The notes beneath the pieces are model-generated. The model searched no databases. It worked only from the letters and a program-made list of their open reading frames with translations, and was not told where the DNA came from. From an uncultured Actinomycetes bacterium (lineage in GTDB: Bacteria > Actinomycetota > Coriobacteriia > Coriobacteriales > Atopobiaceae), in NCBI GenBank assembly GCA_900313905.1, contig OMTG01000167.1:1-39035 (forward strand): 39,035 nucleotides of DNA, given 5' to 3'. Below, piece by piece: positions 32,851-39,035 of this stretch (positions are counted from its first letter, which is position 1; each line of letters begins with the position of its first letter). The position numbers and the translations under genes were made by a program.

Positions 32851-33399
32851 TCAGTAGGGCTCCCCGAGCGGCGGAAGCTTCTTGAGGTAGGCCCAGACGA
32901 TCTGCTTCTTGCGGGCATCCGAGAGCGATGCCTCGAAGCCGCCGAGGTTCATGGCACGCATGCCGCAGACCTCCGCCACATGCCCTGGCTCGAGCATCGC
33001 AGATGCGAAGTCCTCCAGGCTCGAGAGCTCTTCGGCATAGGCCTCCCGTACGCAGGAGGCAGCCGTCTCGTCGCAGACGACAAGGGTGGAGGGGTCGAGG
33101 ACCGCAATGGCCTCACGGAGCAGCTCGGGGGTGAGGCTCTCCCCTGCCTCAGTCTTCGTGCTCAGGGCGCACCAGTCCTCGGGCGCATAGCCCAGCCGGT
33201 CGAAGGCAGCATGCAGCGCCTTGCCATCAGCGCCGGCCAGCAACGTCCTGCCGCCCTGATCGCCTGGTCCCAAATCGCCTTTCAGGATGAGGAGCGACGA
33301 GAAGGCATTGCCTGCCATGCAGACGCCACGGGAGACGAGGCCTCCGATCTCGGCTTGAGCCTTTGCGATATAGCGCTTCCGAATGTCCTCATGCTCCAT
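32851..33399 (-). CDS. conserved protein with distant uracil-DNA-glycosylase-like fold
   Basis: 182 residues from the ATG at 33399 (AAGGAGG 8 nt upstream). The order of segments recalls the UDG superfamily: LLILKGDLGPGDQGGRTLLA (where UDG has the GEAPG...G-R loop), LHAAFDRLGYAPEDWCALST, an LDPSTLVVCDETAASCVREA strand-helix, and a basic final helix. The catalytic Asp/Asn/His motifs of UDG are not recognisable. The protein may be a non-catalytic relative or an unrelated alpha/beta protein. Monocistronic, divergent from trxA. Confidence 0.45.
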   Translation of the reverse strand: MEHEDIRKRYIAKAQAEIGGLVSRGVCMAGNAFSSLLILKGDLGPGDQGGRTLLAGADGKALHAAFDRLGYAPEDWCALSTKTEAGESLTPELLREAIAVLDPSTLVVCDETAASCVREAYAEELSSLEDFASAMLEPGHVAEVCGMRAMNLGGFEASLSDARKKQIVWAYLKKLPPLGEPY

Positions 33400-33556
33400 G
33401 GGGTCCACCTCCTTGCCACCTGCTATCCATAGCCTCTAGCTTACTCCACTTCGCATGCTGCCCTCACTGACATAAAACGCCGAGTTACCGGGTATAAGCG
33501 CAGCAAAGATTGACATGGCGGCGATGAGAGCGCCGCGTGGCCAAGGAGGTCTTCAG

Positions 33557-33874
33557 ATGGCAGAGGCTATCACGCAAGAGACATTCGACAGCATCATCAC
33601 CTCATCCCCCAAGCCGGTTCTGGTGGATTTCTGGGCAAGCTGGTGCGGCCCCTGCCGTGCATTGGGTCCCGTGGTCGAGCAGGTCGGCAAGGAGATGGCG
33701 GACAGGCTGGCTGTCTATAAGTGCAACGTGGATGAGGAGGAAGAGCTTGCCACCCGCTTCCATATCGTGAGCATCCCGACCCTCATCCTCTTCAAGGACG
33801 GAAAGCCTGCACATACGCTCGTCGGCAACATGCCGAAGGCGACCCTCGTGAAGGAGCTCGAGGCGAACCTCTGA
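33557..33874 (+). CDS. trxA: thioredoxin
   Basis: 105 residues from the ATG at 33557 (AAGGAGG 8 nt upstream); an earlier in-frame ATG has no SD. Active site WCGPC with Cys30 and Cys33, buried Asp24, and cis-Pro in SIPTLILF. Length is typical. It is a cytoplasmic protein-disulfide reductase. A -10-like TATAAG is near 33493. Ends at the terminator 33905-33931. Confidence 0.95.
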   Translation: MAEAITQETFDSIITSSPKPVLVDFWASWCGPCRALGPVVEQVGKEMADRLAVYKCNVDEEEELATRFHIVSIPTLILFKDGKPAHTLVGNMPKATLVKELEANL

Positions 33875-33904
33875 GTCTGAGGGAAACAAGGGATGGACTA
33901 TGAT

Positions 33905-33931
33905 AGGGATGTCAGCTGAGCTGGCATCCCT
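33905..33931 (+). terminator. terminator after trxA
   Basis: 12-bp arms AGGGATGTCAGC/GCTGGCATCCCT (one G-U), 3-nt loop, then AATTCTTTG. It overlaps the leader of the PAP2 gene. Confidence 0.7.
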
Positions 33932-33937
33932 AATTCT

Positions 33938-34624
33938 TTGCGGAAAGGACCAGCCACGAACGTCCTCCATGCTTTCCTGCATCAGATCCTGCGCAGCAAG
34001 CGCCTCATCCTCGTCGTCCTGGCACTTTCCATCCTCTTGGCGATCCTCGAGGACCTCTTCACTGGCGAGGCATTGAAGATCGACAGCTGGGCCTACAGCA
34101 CGATCGTGGTGGGCTGGCGGCAGGCATGGCTCACGCCCTACATGCAGCAATTCTCCGATCTCGCCTCTCCGGTCGTCCTCTTCGTGATCTGCCTCATTAT
34201 CACGGCCTTCGCCCCAGGAAGGCAGCCTGGACGCTGTGCCCTTCTCAATCTTGTGCTTGCGATAGCGCTCAATGTGCTCCTGAAGGGCATCATCCAGCGG
34301 CCCCGCCCCGAAGGCTTCCGCCTCATCGCCGAGACTGGCTACAGCTTTCCTTCGGGCCACTCGATGGTGAGCATGGCATTCTATGGGCTGATCATCTGGA
34401 TGATCTGGCACAACGAGAAGGACCAGATGCTGAAATACGTCCTGTGCGCCACCTTTGTCCTGGTGATTGCCTTTGTCGGCATCTCCCGCATCTATCTCGG
34501 CGTCCACTATGCCTCGGATGTGCTGGCTGGCTTCTGCGTGTCGCTCCTCTGGCTCGCCTTCTACACGAAGGTGATAGCCCCGCTCTTCCTTGCGGACAGA
34601 GCTCCAGAAGAAAGAAAGGCATAG
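33938..34624 (+). CDS. PAP2-family membrane phosphatase
   Basis: Up to 228 residues. Phosphatase signature motifs: KGIIQRPRP (C1), FPSGHSM (C2) and ISRIYLGVHYASD (C3), with about five to six membrane helices. It probably dephosphorylates undecaprenyl pyrophosphate, phosphatidic acid or a related lipid at the membrane. The start is uncertain. The only in-frame canonical choice is TTG 33938, which has no SD, while the clear SD AAAGGA (33944-33949) is 6 nt before an in-frame ACG (33956). Either ACG is used as a rare start or an ancestral ATG was changed. Convergent with the phosphodiesterase gene. Confidence 0.85.
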   Translation: MRKGPATNVLHAFLHQILRSKRLILVVLALSILLAILEDLFTGEALKIDSWAYSTIVVGWRQAWLTPYMQQFSDLASPVVLFVICLIITAFAPGRQPGRCALLNLVLAIALNVLLKGIIQRPRPEGFRLIAETGYSFPSGHSMVSMAFYGLIIWMIWHNEKDQMLKYVLCATFVLVIAFVGISRIYLGVHYASDVLAGFCVSLLWLAFYTKVIAPLFLADRAPEERKA

Positions 34625-34686
34625 CCACAAACGGAAAGAGGCGCACCCACCAGGCACGCCTCCCATTGCTTTTCAGTCTTTCATTC

Positions 34687-35196
34687 CTACCAGCCGAAGA
34701 AGAATCCGCCTCTGTCTTCATCGTCAGCATCCTCATCTTTCGCCAGATATTCGATGCGGGCGTCCAGGACCTTTCCCTTCTCGATCTCGATCCAGCCTAT
34801 GCTGGGCCCCTTCGAGGTGCGGGGATAGGTCGGAGAGCCTGGATTCATCAGCAGGATGCCGCGCTTCGTGTGCTCGAAAAAGGGCTTGTGGGTATGGCCG
34901 CAGACAGCAATCGAGCCCCACATGAGGTCGAGCTTCTCCTCGTAATGGCAGACCTGCCAGAGCGCCCCCTCATAGAGGAAATGGATGTGGCGCTTGACGC
35001 CAGGTCCATAGTCATAGCCCCAGTCATTGTTCCCAAGGCAGAGCTTCACAGGAGCAATGCCCTGCAGGGTGCGATAATCGCTTTCTGAGCAGATGTCACC
35101 CGCATGGACAATCAGATCGGCACCATCCAAGGCATCGAGGAGTCCCTCGGAGAGGTAGCCATGCGTATCGGATATGACGGCGACCTGCTTTGCCAA
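34687..35196 (-). CDS. YfcE/MJ0936-type metallophosphodiesterase
   Basis: 169 residues, TTG start with GGAAGGAT about 5 nt upstream. Metal-binding motifs in order: ISDTHG (9-14), HAGD, GNND, H in the VCHYEE strand, and CGHTHKPFF, then NPGS. These cleave phosphodiesters with Mn2+ or Ni2+. The last ~20 residues are acidic (AKDEDADDEDRGG) with an FFFGW end, not typical of the family. It begins 13 nt after the LytTR gene, so it is in that operon. Confidence 0.92.
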   Translation of the reverse strand: MAKQVAVISDTHGYLSEGLLDALDGADLIVHAGDICSESDYRTLQGIAPVKLCLGNNDWGYDYGPGVKRHIHFLYEGALWQVCHYEEKLDLMWGSIAVCGHTHKPFFEHTKRGILLMNPGSPTYPRTSKGPSIGWIEIEKGKVLDARIEYLAKDEDADDEDRGGFFFGW

Positions 35197-35209
35197 GGCT
35201 ATCCTTCCA

Positions 35210-35929
35210 TCAGAGGCCCAGGGCCCGTTTCAGCTGGACGACACGGCGGCGGGAGACGGAGATCTTCTTCCCTTCGATGCCATTGACGCCTAGCTGCAAA
35301 ATACCACTCGGCAGGACCTCGATGTCCTCGACGTACTGAAGATTAACGATATAGCCACGGTGCACGCGGAAGAAGCCATGGGGCGTGAGCTCGGTCTCGA
35401 GCCTGGCCAGGGAGATCGTGGAGAGGTAGCGCTCCGTATCCGTATAGATGCAGGAGTAGTCGTCCTTCGCCTCGATGTAGCGGATCTGGTCGATCGGGAC
35501 AAGGACCTTGCGGCCACCCTTCTCCACCGGGATGCGCTCCACGGAGGCATGGTTCTGTACCTGGGGCTTCGCCAGGACCTGGACCTTATCGAGGGCCTGG
35601 TTCAGGCGGTCGGTCTCGACCGGCTTCATAAGGTAGTCGACAGCATTCACATCGAAGGCCTCGAGCGCATACTCGCTGTATGCCGTCACGAAGACGACCG
35701 CGGGCGGGTTCTTGAGCTTGTGCAGGGCTTCTGCGAGCTGCATGCCCGATGTCTTGGGCATCGAGATGTCGAGGAACATCACGTCAGGACGCCCCTCCAT
35801 GAGCTTCTCGACCGCTTCGCGCGCACTGGAAGCCTCGGTGATGCCATCGACACGGCCCGTCTCTTCCAGCAGGTATTTCAGCTCGGAACGAGCCGGCGCT
35901 TCATCGTCCACAATCATTGCCCGCAACAT
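35210..35929 (-). CDS. LytTR-family response regulator
   Basis: 240 residues from the ATG at 35929 (GGGAGGT 10 nt upstream). A receiver domain (1-~125) has acidic pocket DDE (8-10), phospho-acceptor Asp54 in FLDISMP, Thr in VTAYSEYALEAF and Lys in DYLMKPV. A LytTR DNA-binding domain covers ~140-238 (IRYIEAKDDYSCIYT, FFRVHRGYIVNL). Such regulators bind direct repeats before murein hydrolase, export or pyruvate-uptake genes. Its partner is the kinase gene 110 nt upstream. Confidence 0.95.
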   Translation of the reverse strand: MLRAMIVDDEAPARSELKYLLEETGRVDGITEASSAREAVEKLMEGRPDVMFLDISMPKTSGMQLAEALHKLKNPPAVVFVTAYSEYALEAFDVNAVDYLMKPVETDRLNQALDKVQVLAKPQVQNHASVERIPVEKGGRKVLVPIDQIRYIEAKDDYSCIYTDTERYLSTISLARLETELTPHGFFRVHRGYIVNLQYVEDIEVLPSGILQLGVNGIEGKKISVSRRRVVQLKRALGL

Positions 35930-36038
35930 AGGCTGCTGACCTCCCACACGTGTCACCTTGCTTCAACCATAGCAAATATCTGGGCCTAACACCCAGCCAA
36001 TTCCCGTCCAGACGGAGCTCCAGGCTCCCCGGCAAACC

Positions 36039-37385
36039 TTACGACTCCAATGTGGCTGCAGCTCCCCCGAGCCTCAGCGCAATCTGTGTCCCCTTGTCCA
36101 CTTTGCTCACAACCTCTATACCCGAATCCGGCCCATAGAAGCGCTTCACACGCTCTGCGACATTCCTGAGGGCGATGCCCGTCCCCTTCGAGGATGGGCC
36201 TGATTCGATGGTATGGGGCTTCTCTATGGCCTCCAGGAGCTTCTTGATGGTCTCCGAGTCCATGCCGACACCATCATCCGTCACAGCGATGAGGACATCC
36301 TCCCCATCACGAACGGCGTGCACGTCGATATGGAGCGCCCCCTCATCGCGCATCGCATGGCGGACTGCATTCTCGACGATGGGCTGCACGACGAAAGAGG
36401 GCACAAGGAGCCGCTCAAGCCCCTGCTCGATATGCTCGGTCTCCACGATGCGGTCCTCCCCGAAGCGGGCGTGCTCGAAGGTGAGATAGCGCCTTGTCTG
36501 CTCGAGCTCCCGGGAGAGCGGTAGCATCTGCTCCGAGCCTTCCAGGGTCTGGCGGTAGAAAGCGGCAAAATCCCGGAGCAGCACCCGTGCCTTTGCCGGA
36601 TCGGTGCGGATGAGGGATGCAATCGTGTTCAGGGTATTGAAGAGGAAATGCGGATTGATCTGCGCCTGGAGGGCTTTGACCTCGGCACGGGCGGTGAGCT
36701 CTGCCTGCTGGTCGAGCTCGTAGGAGGTGAGCTGCGTCGAGAGGAGGTTCGCAAGGCCACGTGCAATCGCGATCTGGGTGCGGTCGATCGAGCGGCCATA
36801 GCGGTAATAGAAGGTGATGGCTCCGACGGCCTTGTTCTGGACAGTCAGCGGGGCGATGATGCCTGCGGGGAGCACCTTGCTGTTCTTGATGCGTCCCTCT
36901 TCCTCGAAGCGCTTGATCTCCGCCCTCGTATATTGGAAGGTCTGGAGCCTGCCAGACTTGATGGTCTCATCCACCCTCGTGCCGTTGGGGCTGCCTGAAG
37001 GATAGGCGCCAGCGTCCTCCCCGACATAGGCGAGGACCTCCTTCGTGTCGCACATGGAGAGGGCCTGCGCCTCGGTCTCGGGCAGAAGGAGCTTGCAGAC
37101 CGCCTCGCAGCTCTCTGGGCTGAGGCCATTCCTCATATGGTCCAGCGTGTTCGAGGCGACGCGCAGCGTGCGCTCGGTAGCACGCGAACGCAGCGTATCG
37201 GGATAGATGAGGGAAAGCCCTCCCAAGACCACGACGACCGCCAAGGCAGCACCGACAATGCCTGTGGCCAAGGCGCTCTGCATGGTGATGCCCCAGCCGA
37301 GAACCACCATCAAGGTCACGATAACGAGGAGGAGGATGAGCAGGAAGAGCAGGAAGAAGCGCCTATCGTTGTTCTGTTCTTCCAT
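36039..37385 (-). CDS. LytS-type sensor histidine kinase
   Basis: 448 residues. Two membrane helices (about 10-32 and 38-60) with little outside between them. A GAF-like sensor follows (~90-205; PAGIIAPLTVQNKAVGAITF), then the His_kinase domain with phospho-accepting His in AQINPHFLFNTLNTI and the linker FYRQTLEGSEQMLPLSRELE. The ATPase domain has N box PIVENAVRHAM and G2 GTGIALRNVAERV. Classic LytS/BtsS proteins have five to six helices; this one has only two, so the signal is probably cytoplasmic through the GAF domain. Its ATG lies inside the end of the glycosyltransferase gene (23-nt overlap), with GGAAGGAC as SD. Confidence 0.93.
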   Translation of the reverse strand: MEEQNNDRRFFLLFLLILLLVIVTLMVVLGWGITMQSALATGIVGAALAVVVVLGGLSLIYPDTLRSRATERTLRVASNTLDHMRNGLSPESCEAVCKLLLPETEAQALSMCDTKEVLAYVGEDAGAYPSGSPNGTRVDETIKSGRLQTFQYTRAEIKRFEEEGRIKNSKVLPAGIIAPLTVQNKAVGAITFYYRYGRSIDRTQIAIARGLANLLSTQLTSYELDQQAELTARAEVKALQAQINPHFLFNTLNTIASLIRTDPAKARVLLRDFAAFYRQTLEGSEQMLPLSRELEQTRRYLTFEHARFGEDRIVETEHIEQGLERLLVPSFVVQPIVENAVRHAMRDEGALHIDVHAVRDGEDVLIAVTDDGVGMDSETIKKLLEAIEKPHTIESGPSSKGTGIALRNVAERVKRFYGPDSGIEVVSKVDKGTQIALRLGGAAATLES

Positions 37386-38607
37386 CCAATCGGTCCTTCC
37401 TGAGCTGTGCGGGTGCGCCTGTTGCTGTGATGCGCTCCTCTATGTCCTCATCTTCCCAGAGCGATGCCATGATCCTCGGCCAGAAGGTCTGGAACTCCAG
37501 ATAGGCCTGGGCATGCTCTTTGGCCCATCGTTCGGCCTCATGGCGACCATGGAGCCATATGCGCAGATAGGCCATATGCTCAGGCTCAGCGAGGGCACGA
37601 CGGAACGAGGTCTTCCTGATGCGGTCGAAGACTTCGCGGGAGAGCCAGGGGGCAGGATAGGGCTCCAGGGACTGCCTCGTTATCACCCTGAAATCAGGCT
37701 GGGTATTCGCGAAGCGCACCTTCTCGTACTCGTAGGTCCATCTATACACATCCTGGAGAAATCTCGAGGCGGCAGAGGGGATCTCGGGCGGGAGATGGCG
37801 GACATGCCATGTGTTGTCGAACCAGACCTCGCGGCCGTGCATGCGCATGGTGATGAGGTAGTCCATATCCTCGCCACGCGTGATGTAGGGGTCGAAGGCC
37901 ACCTGCGTGAAGGCATTCGCATGCAGGGCGAAGCAGCCACCACAGACATAGTTCGAGCGGGAGATCCTCGTTGCCTCCTGGGCACGCCTCATCCATTGGT
38001 TGAATTCCGAGCGCTTCGCCCAGTACTTGTCGGACCAGTGGGGATGCGACTCATCGGCAAAGCAGGAGTCTTCACGGTCGATGAAGAAGCCGCTCTTCGC
38101 ATCGATTGCGATATCCTGCCTGTTCACGTTGCCCAGACCATATACGGCATCGATCAGGAAGTTCTCATCGAGGGCGACCTCGTCGTCGTCCAGAAAGACC
38201 ACGATATCGTGGCCATAGACCGCCGCTGCGGCAAGGCCCATGTTCCTGATCGCTCCATAGCCCCGAAGGGCCACAGGATCGCCTTCCACATCAGGAGCGA
38301 TTGCATGGACGACGTCCTCGATGCATGCTGCCTCCTTCGTCCCGACCACAACCGGATTGAGGTTGGGATGGGCACGGCAGATGCTGTCCACCCGGATACG
38401 CGCCGTCTCTTCGCAGACAGGCTCTGCCACCAGAAGGACAATGACGCGGAGGACTCCCCTGACCTGCTCGAGTGACTCGAGGCAGGTCTCCAGCTCAGGC
38501 GTGGGCTTTGTCACCGGAGTGGCATGGTCATAGGTGCCGACCTCGCCGACCGCACGGATGCGGTCATCGGCTGCCCAATATGAGGGAATCACGATTGCAG
38601 GATTCAA
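37363..38607 (-). CDS. family-2-like glycosyltransferase
   Basis: 414 residues, TTG start (GGGGAGGAAAG about 11 nt upstream). GT-A fold: NPAIVIPSYWA opening strand, the metal-binding DDDEV in IVVFLDDDEVALDE, then GGCFALHANAF and the catalytic-base-type TRGEDMDYL (like ED in GT2). The last ~120 residues are charged and helical, with no membrane span, so the enzyme is cytosolic or peripheral. The acceptor and sugar are unknown; related soluble GT2-like proteins act on glycans of the cell surface. It is translationally coupled to a LytS-type kinase. Confidence 0.8.
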   Translation of the reverse strand: MNPAIVIPSYWAADDRIRAVGEVGTYDHATPVTKPTPELETCLESLEQVRGVLRVIVLLVAEPVCEETARIRVDSICRAHPNLNPVVVGTKEAACIEDVVHAIAPDVEGDPVALRGYGAIRNMGLAAAAVYGHDIVVFLDDDEVALDENFLIDAVYGLGNVNRQDIAIDAKSGFFIDREDSCFADESHPHWSDKYWAKRSEFNQWMRRAQEATRISRSNYVCGGCFALHANAFTQVAFDPYITRGEDMDYLITMRMHGREVWFDNTWHVRHLPPEIPSAASRFLQDVYRWTYEYEKVRFANTQPDFRVITRQSLEPYPAPWLSREVFDRIRKTSFRRALAEPEHMAYLRIWLHGRHEAERWAKEHAQAYLEFQTFWPRIMASLWEDEDIEERITATGAPAQLRKDRLDGRTEQR

Positions 38608-38938
38608 GGCTCGGCTTTCCTCCCCATTCCGCTGCGCCAGGCTGGTGGATTCGGCAGCTGCGGCATCATCTGAGAGATTCCATGCAATGCAGCCAACCCA
38701 TCACATAGAGTACTACCGCCTCGGCCAAACCGTAAGGCAGAACTGAAGAGTGCAGCATCCATGGCACTGGTCTGGCTGGCCCAAAATCCTGTCCACCATA
38801 TGCTGTGCCGCCTCCACACTGGGAGGTCTCCGGAAGAATGCCGGGAGGGCGCATGCACATTCTGCTCTGCTTCGATACATTCCTAATTTTAGCGCATACC
38901 AAGACAGATCTATGCACTCACTGAAAATCAGCCTGGGC
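38608..38938. other. 330-nt gap upstream of the glycosyltransferase gene
   Basis: No gene, hairpin or clear operator was seen here. It presumably holds the promoter of the glycosyltransferase-LytS-LytTR-phosphodiesterase operon, but no convincing -35/-10 was found. Confidence 0.4.
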
Positions 38939-38979
38939 AGAAAAATAAAAAACAACCTCGCACCGAAACCGGTACGAGG
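38939..38979 (-). terminator. terminator after tRNA-Ala
   Basis: Hairpin CCTCGTACCGG-TTT-CGGTGCGAGG, then TTGTTTTTTATTTTT on the minus strand. A textbook intrinsic terminator 11 nt beyond the tRNA CCA. Confidence 0.9.
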
Positions 38980-38989
38980 CGAAGATTCA

Positions 38990-39035
38990 TGGTGGAGACG
39001 ATGGGGATCGAACCCACGACCTCAGGCTTGCAAAG
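38990..39035 (-). tRNA. tRNA-Ala (anticodon UGC), 3' half, cut by window edge
   Basis: On the minus strand the edge is position 31, then the anticodon loop TTTGCAA (TGC at 34-36), stem GCCTG, variable AGGTC, T arm GTGGG-TTCGATC-CCCAT and acceptor CGTCTCC plus encoded ACCA. U at position 70 is the G3:U70 hallmark expected for alanine tRNA. The 5' half is outside the window. Confidence 0.93.

Overview
The window is a high-GC segment of what looks like an anaerobic, fermentative, host-associated actinobacterium, most likely a Coriobacteriia member of the Olsenella/Atopobium type (inference). The basis is frequent GTG/TTG starts with strong purine-rich Shine-Dalgarno (SD) sites, a flavodiiron oxygen-detoxifying protein without respiratory genes, a complete lactose/cellobiose-type PTS operon, an EF-G paralogue and a LytTR two-component system. 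Most genes are on the minus strand. Only a GntR regulator, thioredoxin and a PAP2 phosphatase are on the plus strand.

Positions 1-2073 hold a minus-strand cassette: a ribbon-helix-helix regulator, an AAA+ ATPase and the start of a subtilisin-like (S8) protease that runs off the left edge. Positions 2513-6094 hold envelope and stress genes: PRC-barrel, YtxH, a stand-alone protein resembling the N domain of cyanophycin synthetase, and a CNNM/CorC membrane protein. A long gene-free stretch with GTTTGAGTATC-type repeats precedes the flavodiiron protein gene (6892-8085).

Positions 8086-13782 are an accessory island. It has a hipBA toxin-antitoxin pair with three operator copies, a truncated PTS-type antiterminator gene and an AlbA_2/HATPase (Schlafen-like) regulator. 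Three similar ~85-90 bp repeats with a central palindrome, all in one orientation, punctuate the island. Core genes resume at 13783: an EF-G-like GTPase with altered G motifs, sugar acetyltransferase plus fluoride channel, an orphan AbiEi-type antitoxin, and Hsp20.

Positions 18454-26473 are a beta-glucoside module. A divergent GntR regulator faces an operon of GH1 phospho-beta-glucosidase, PTS IIC, IIB, IIA, a GH3 beta-glucosidase with a membrane tail, and a GtrA-like membrane protein. Sugar is imported and phosphorylated by the PTS and cleaved by GH1. The product feeds glycolysis, and pgi lies 5 kb further on. After that come an MFS transporter, a DUF2798 protein, DedA, the SRP RNA, an aminotransferase-like protein whose PLP-binding lysine is replaced by Glu, Pgi, a UDG-like protein, thioredoxin, PAP2 phosphatase, and an operon of glycosyltransferase, LytS-type kinase, LytTR regulator and phosphodiesterase. 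The right edge holds the 3' half of tRNA-Ala(UGC).

The points most worth following up are the solo cyanophycin-synthetase N domain, the lysine-less aminotransferase, and the repeat-delimited hipBA/AlbA_2 island.
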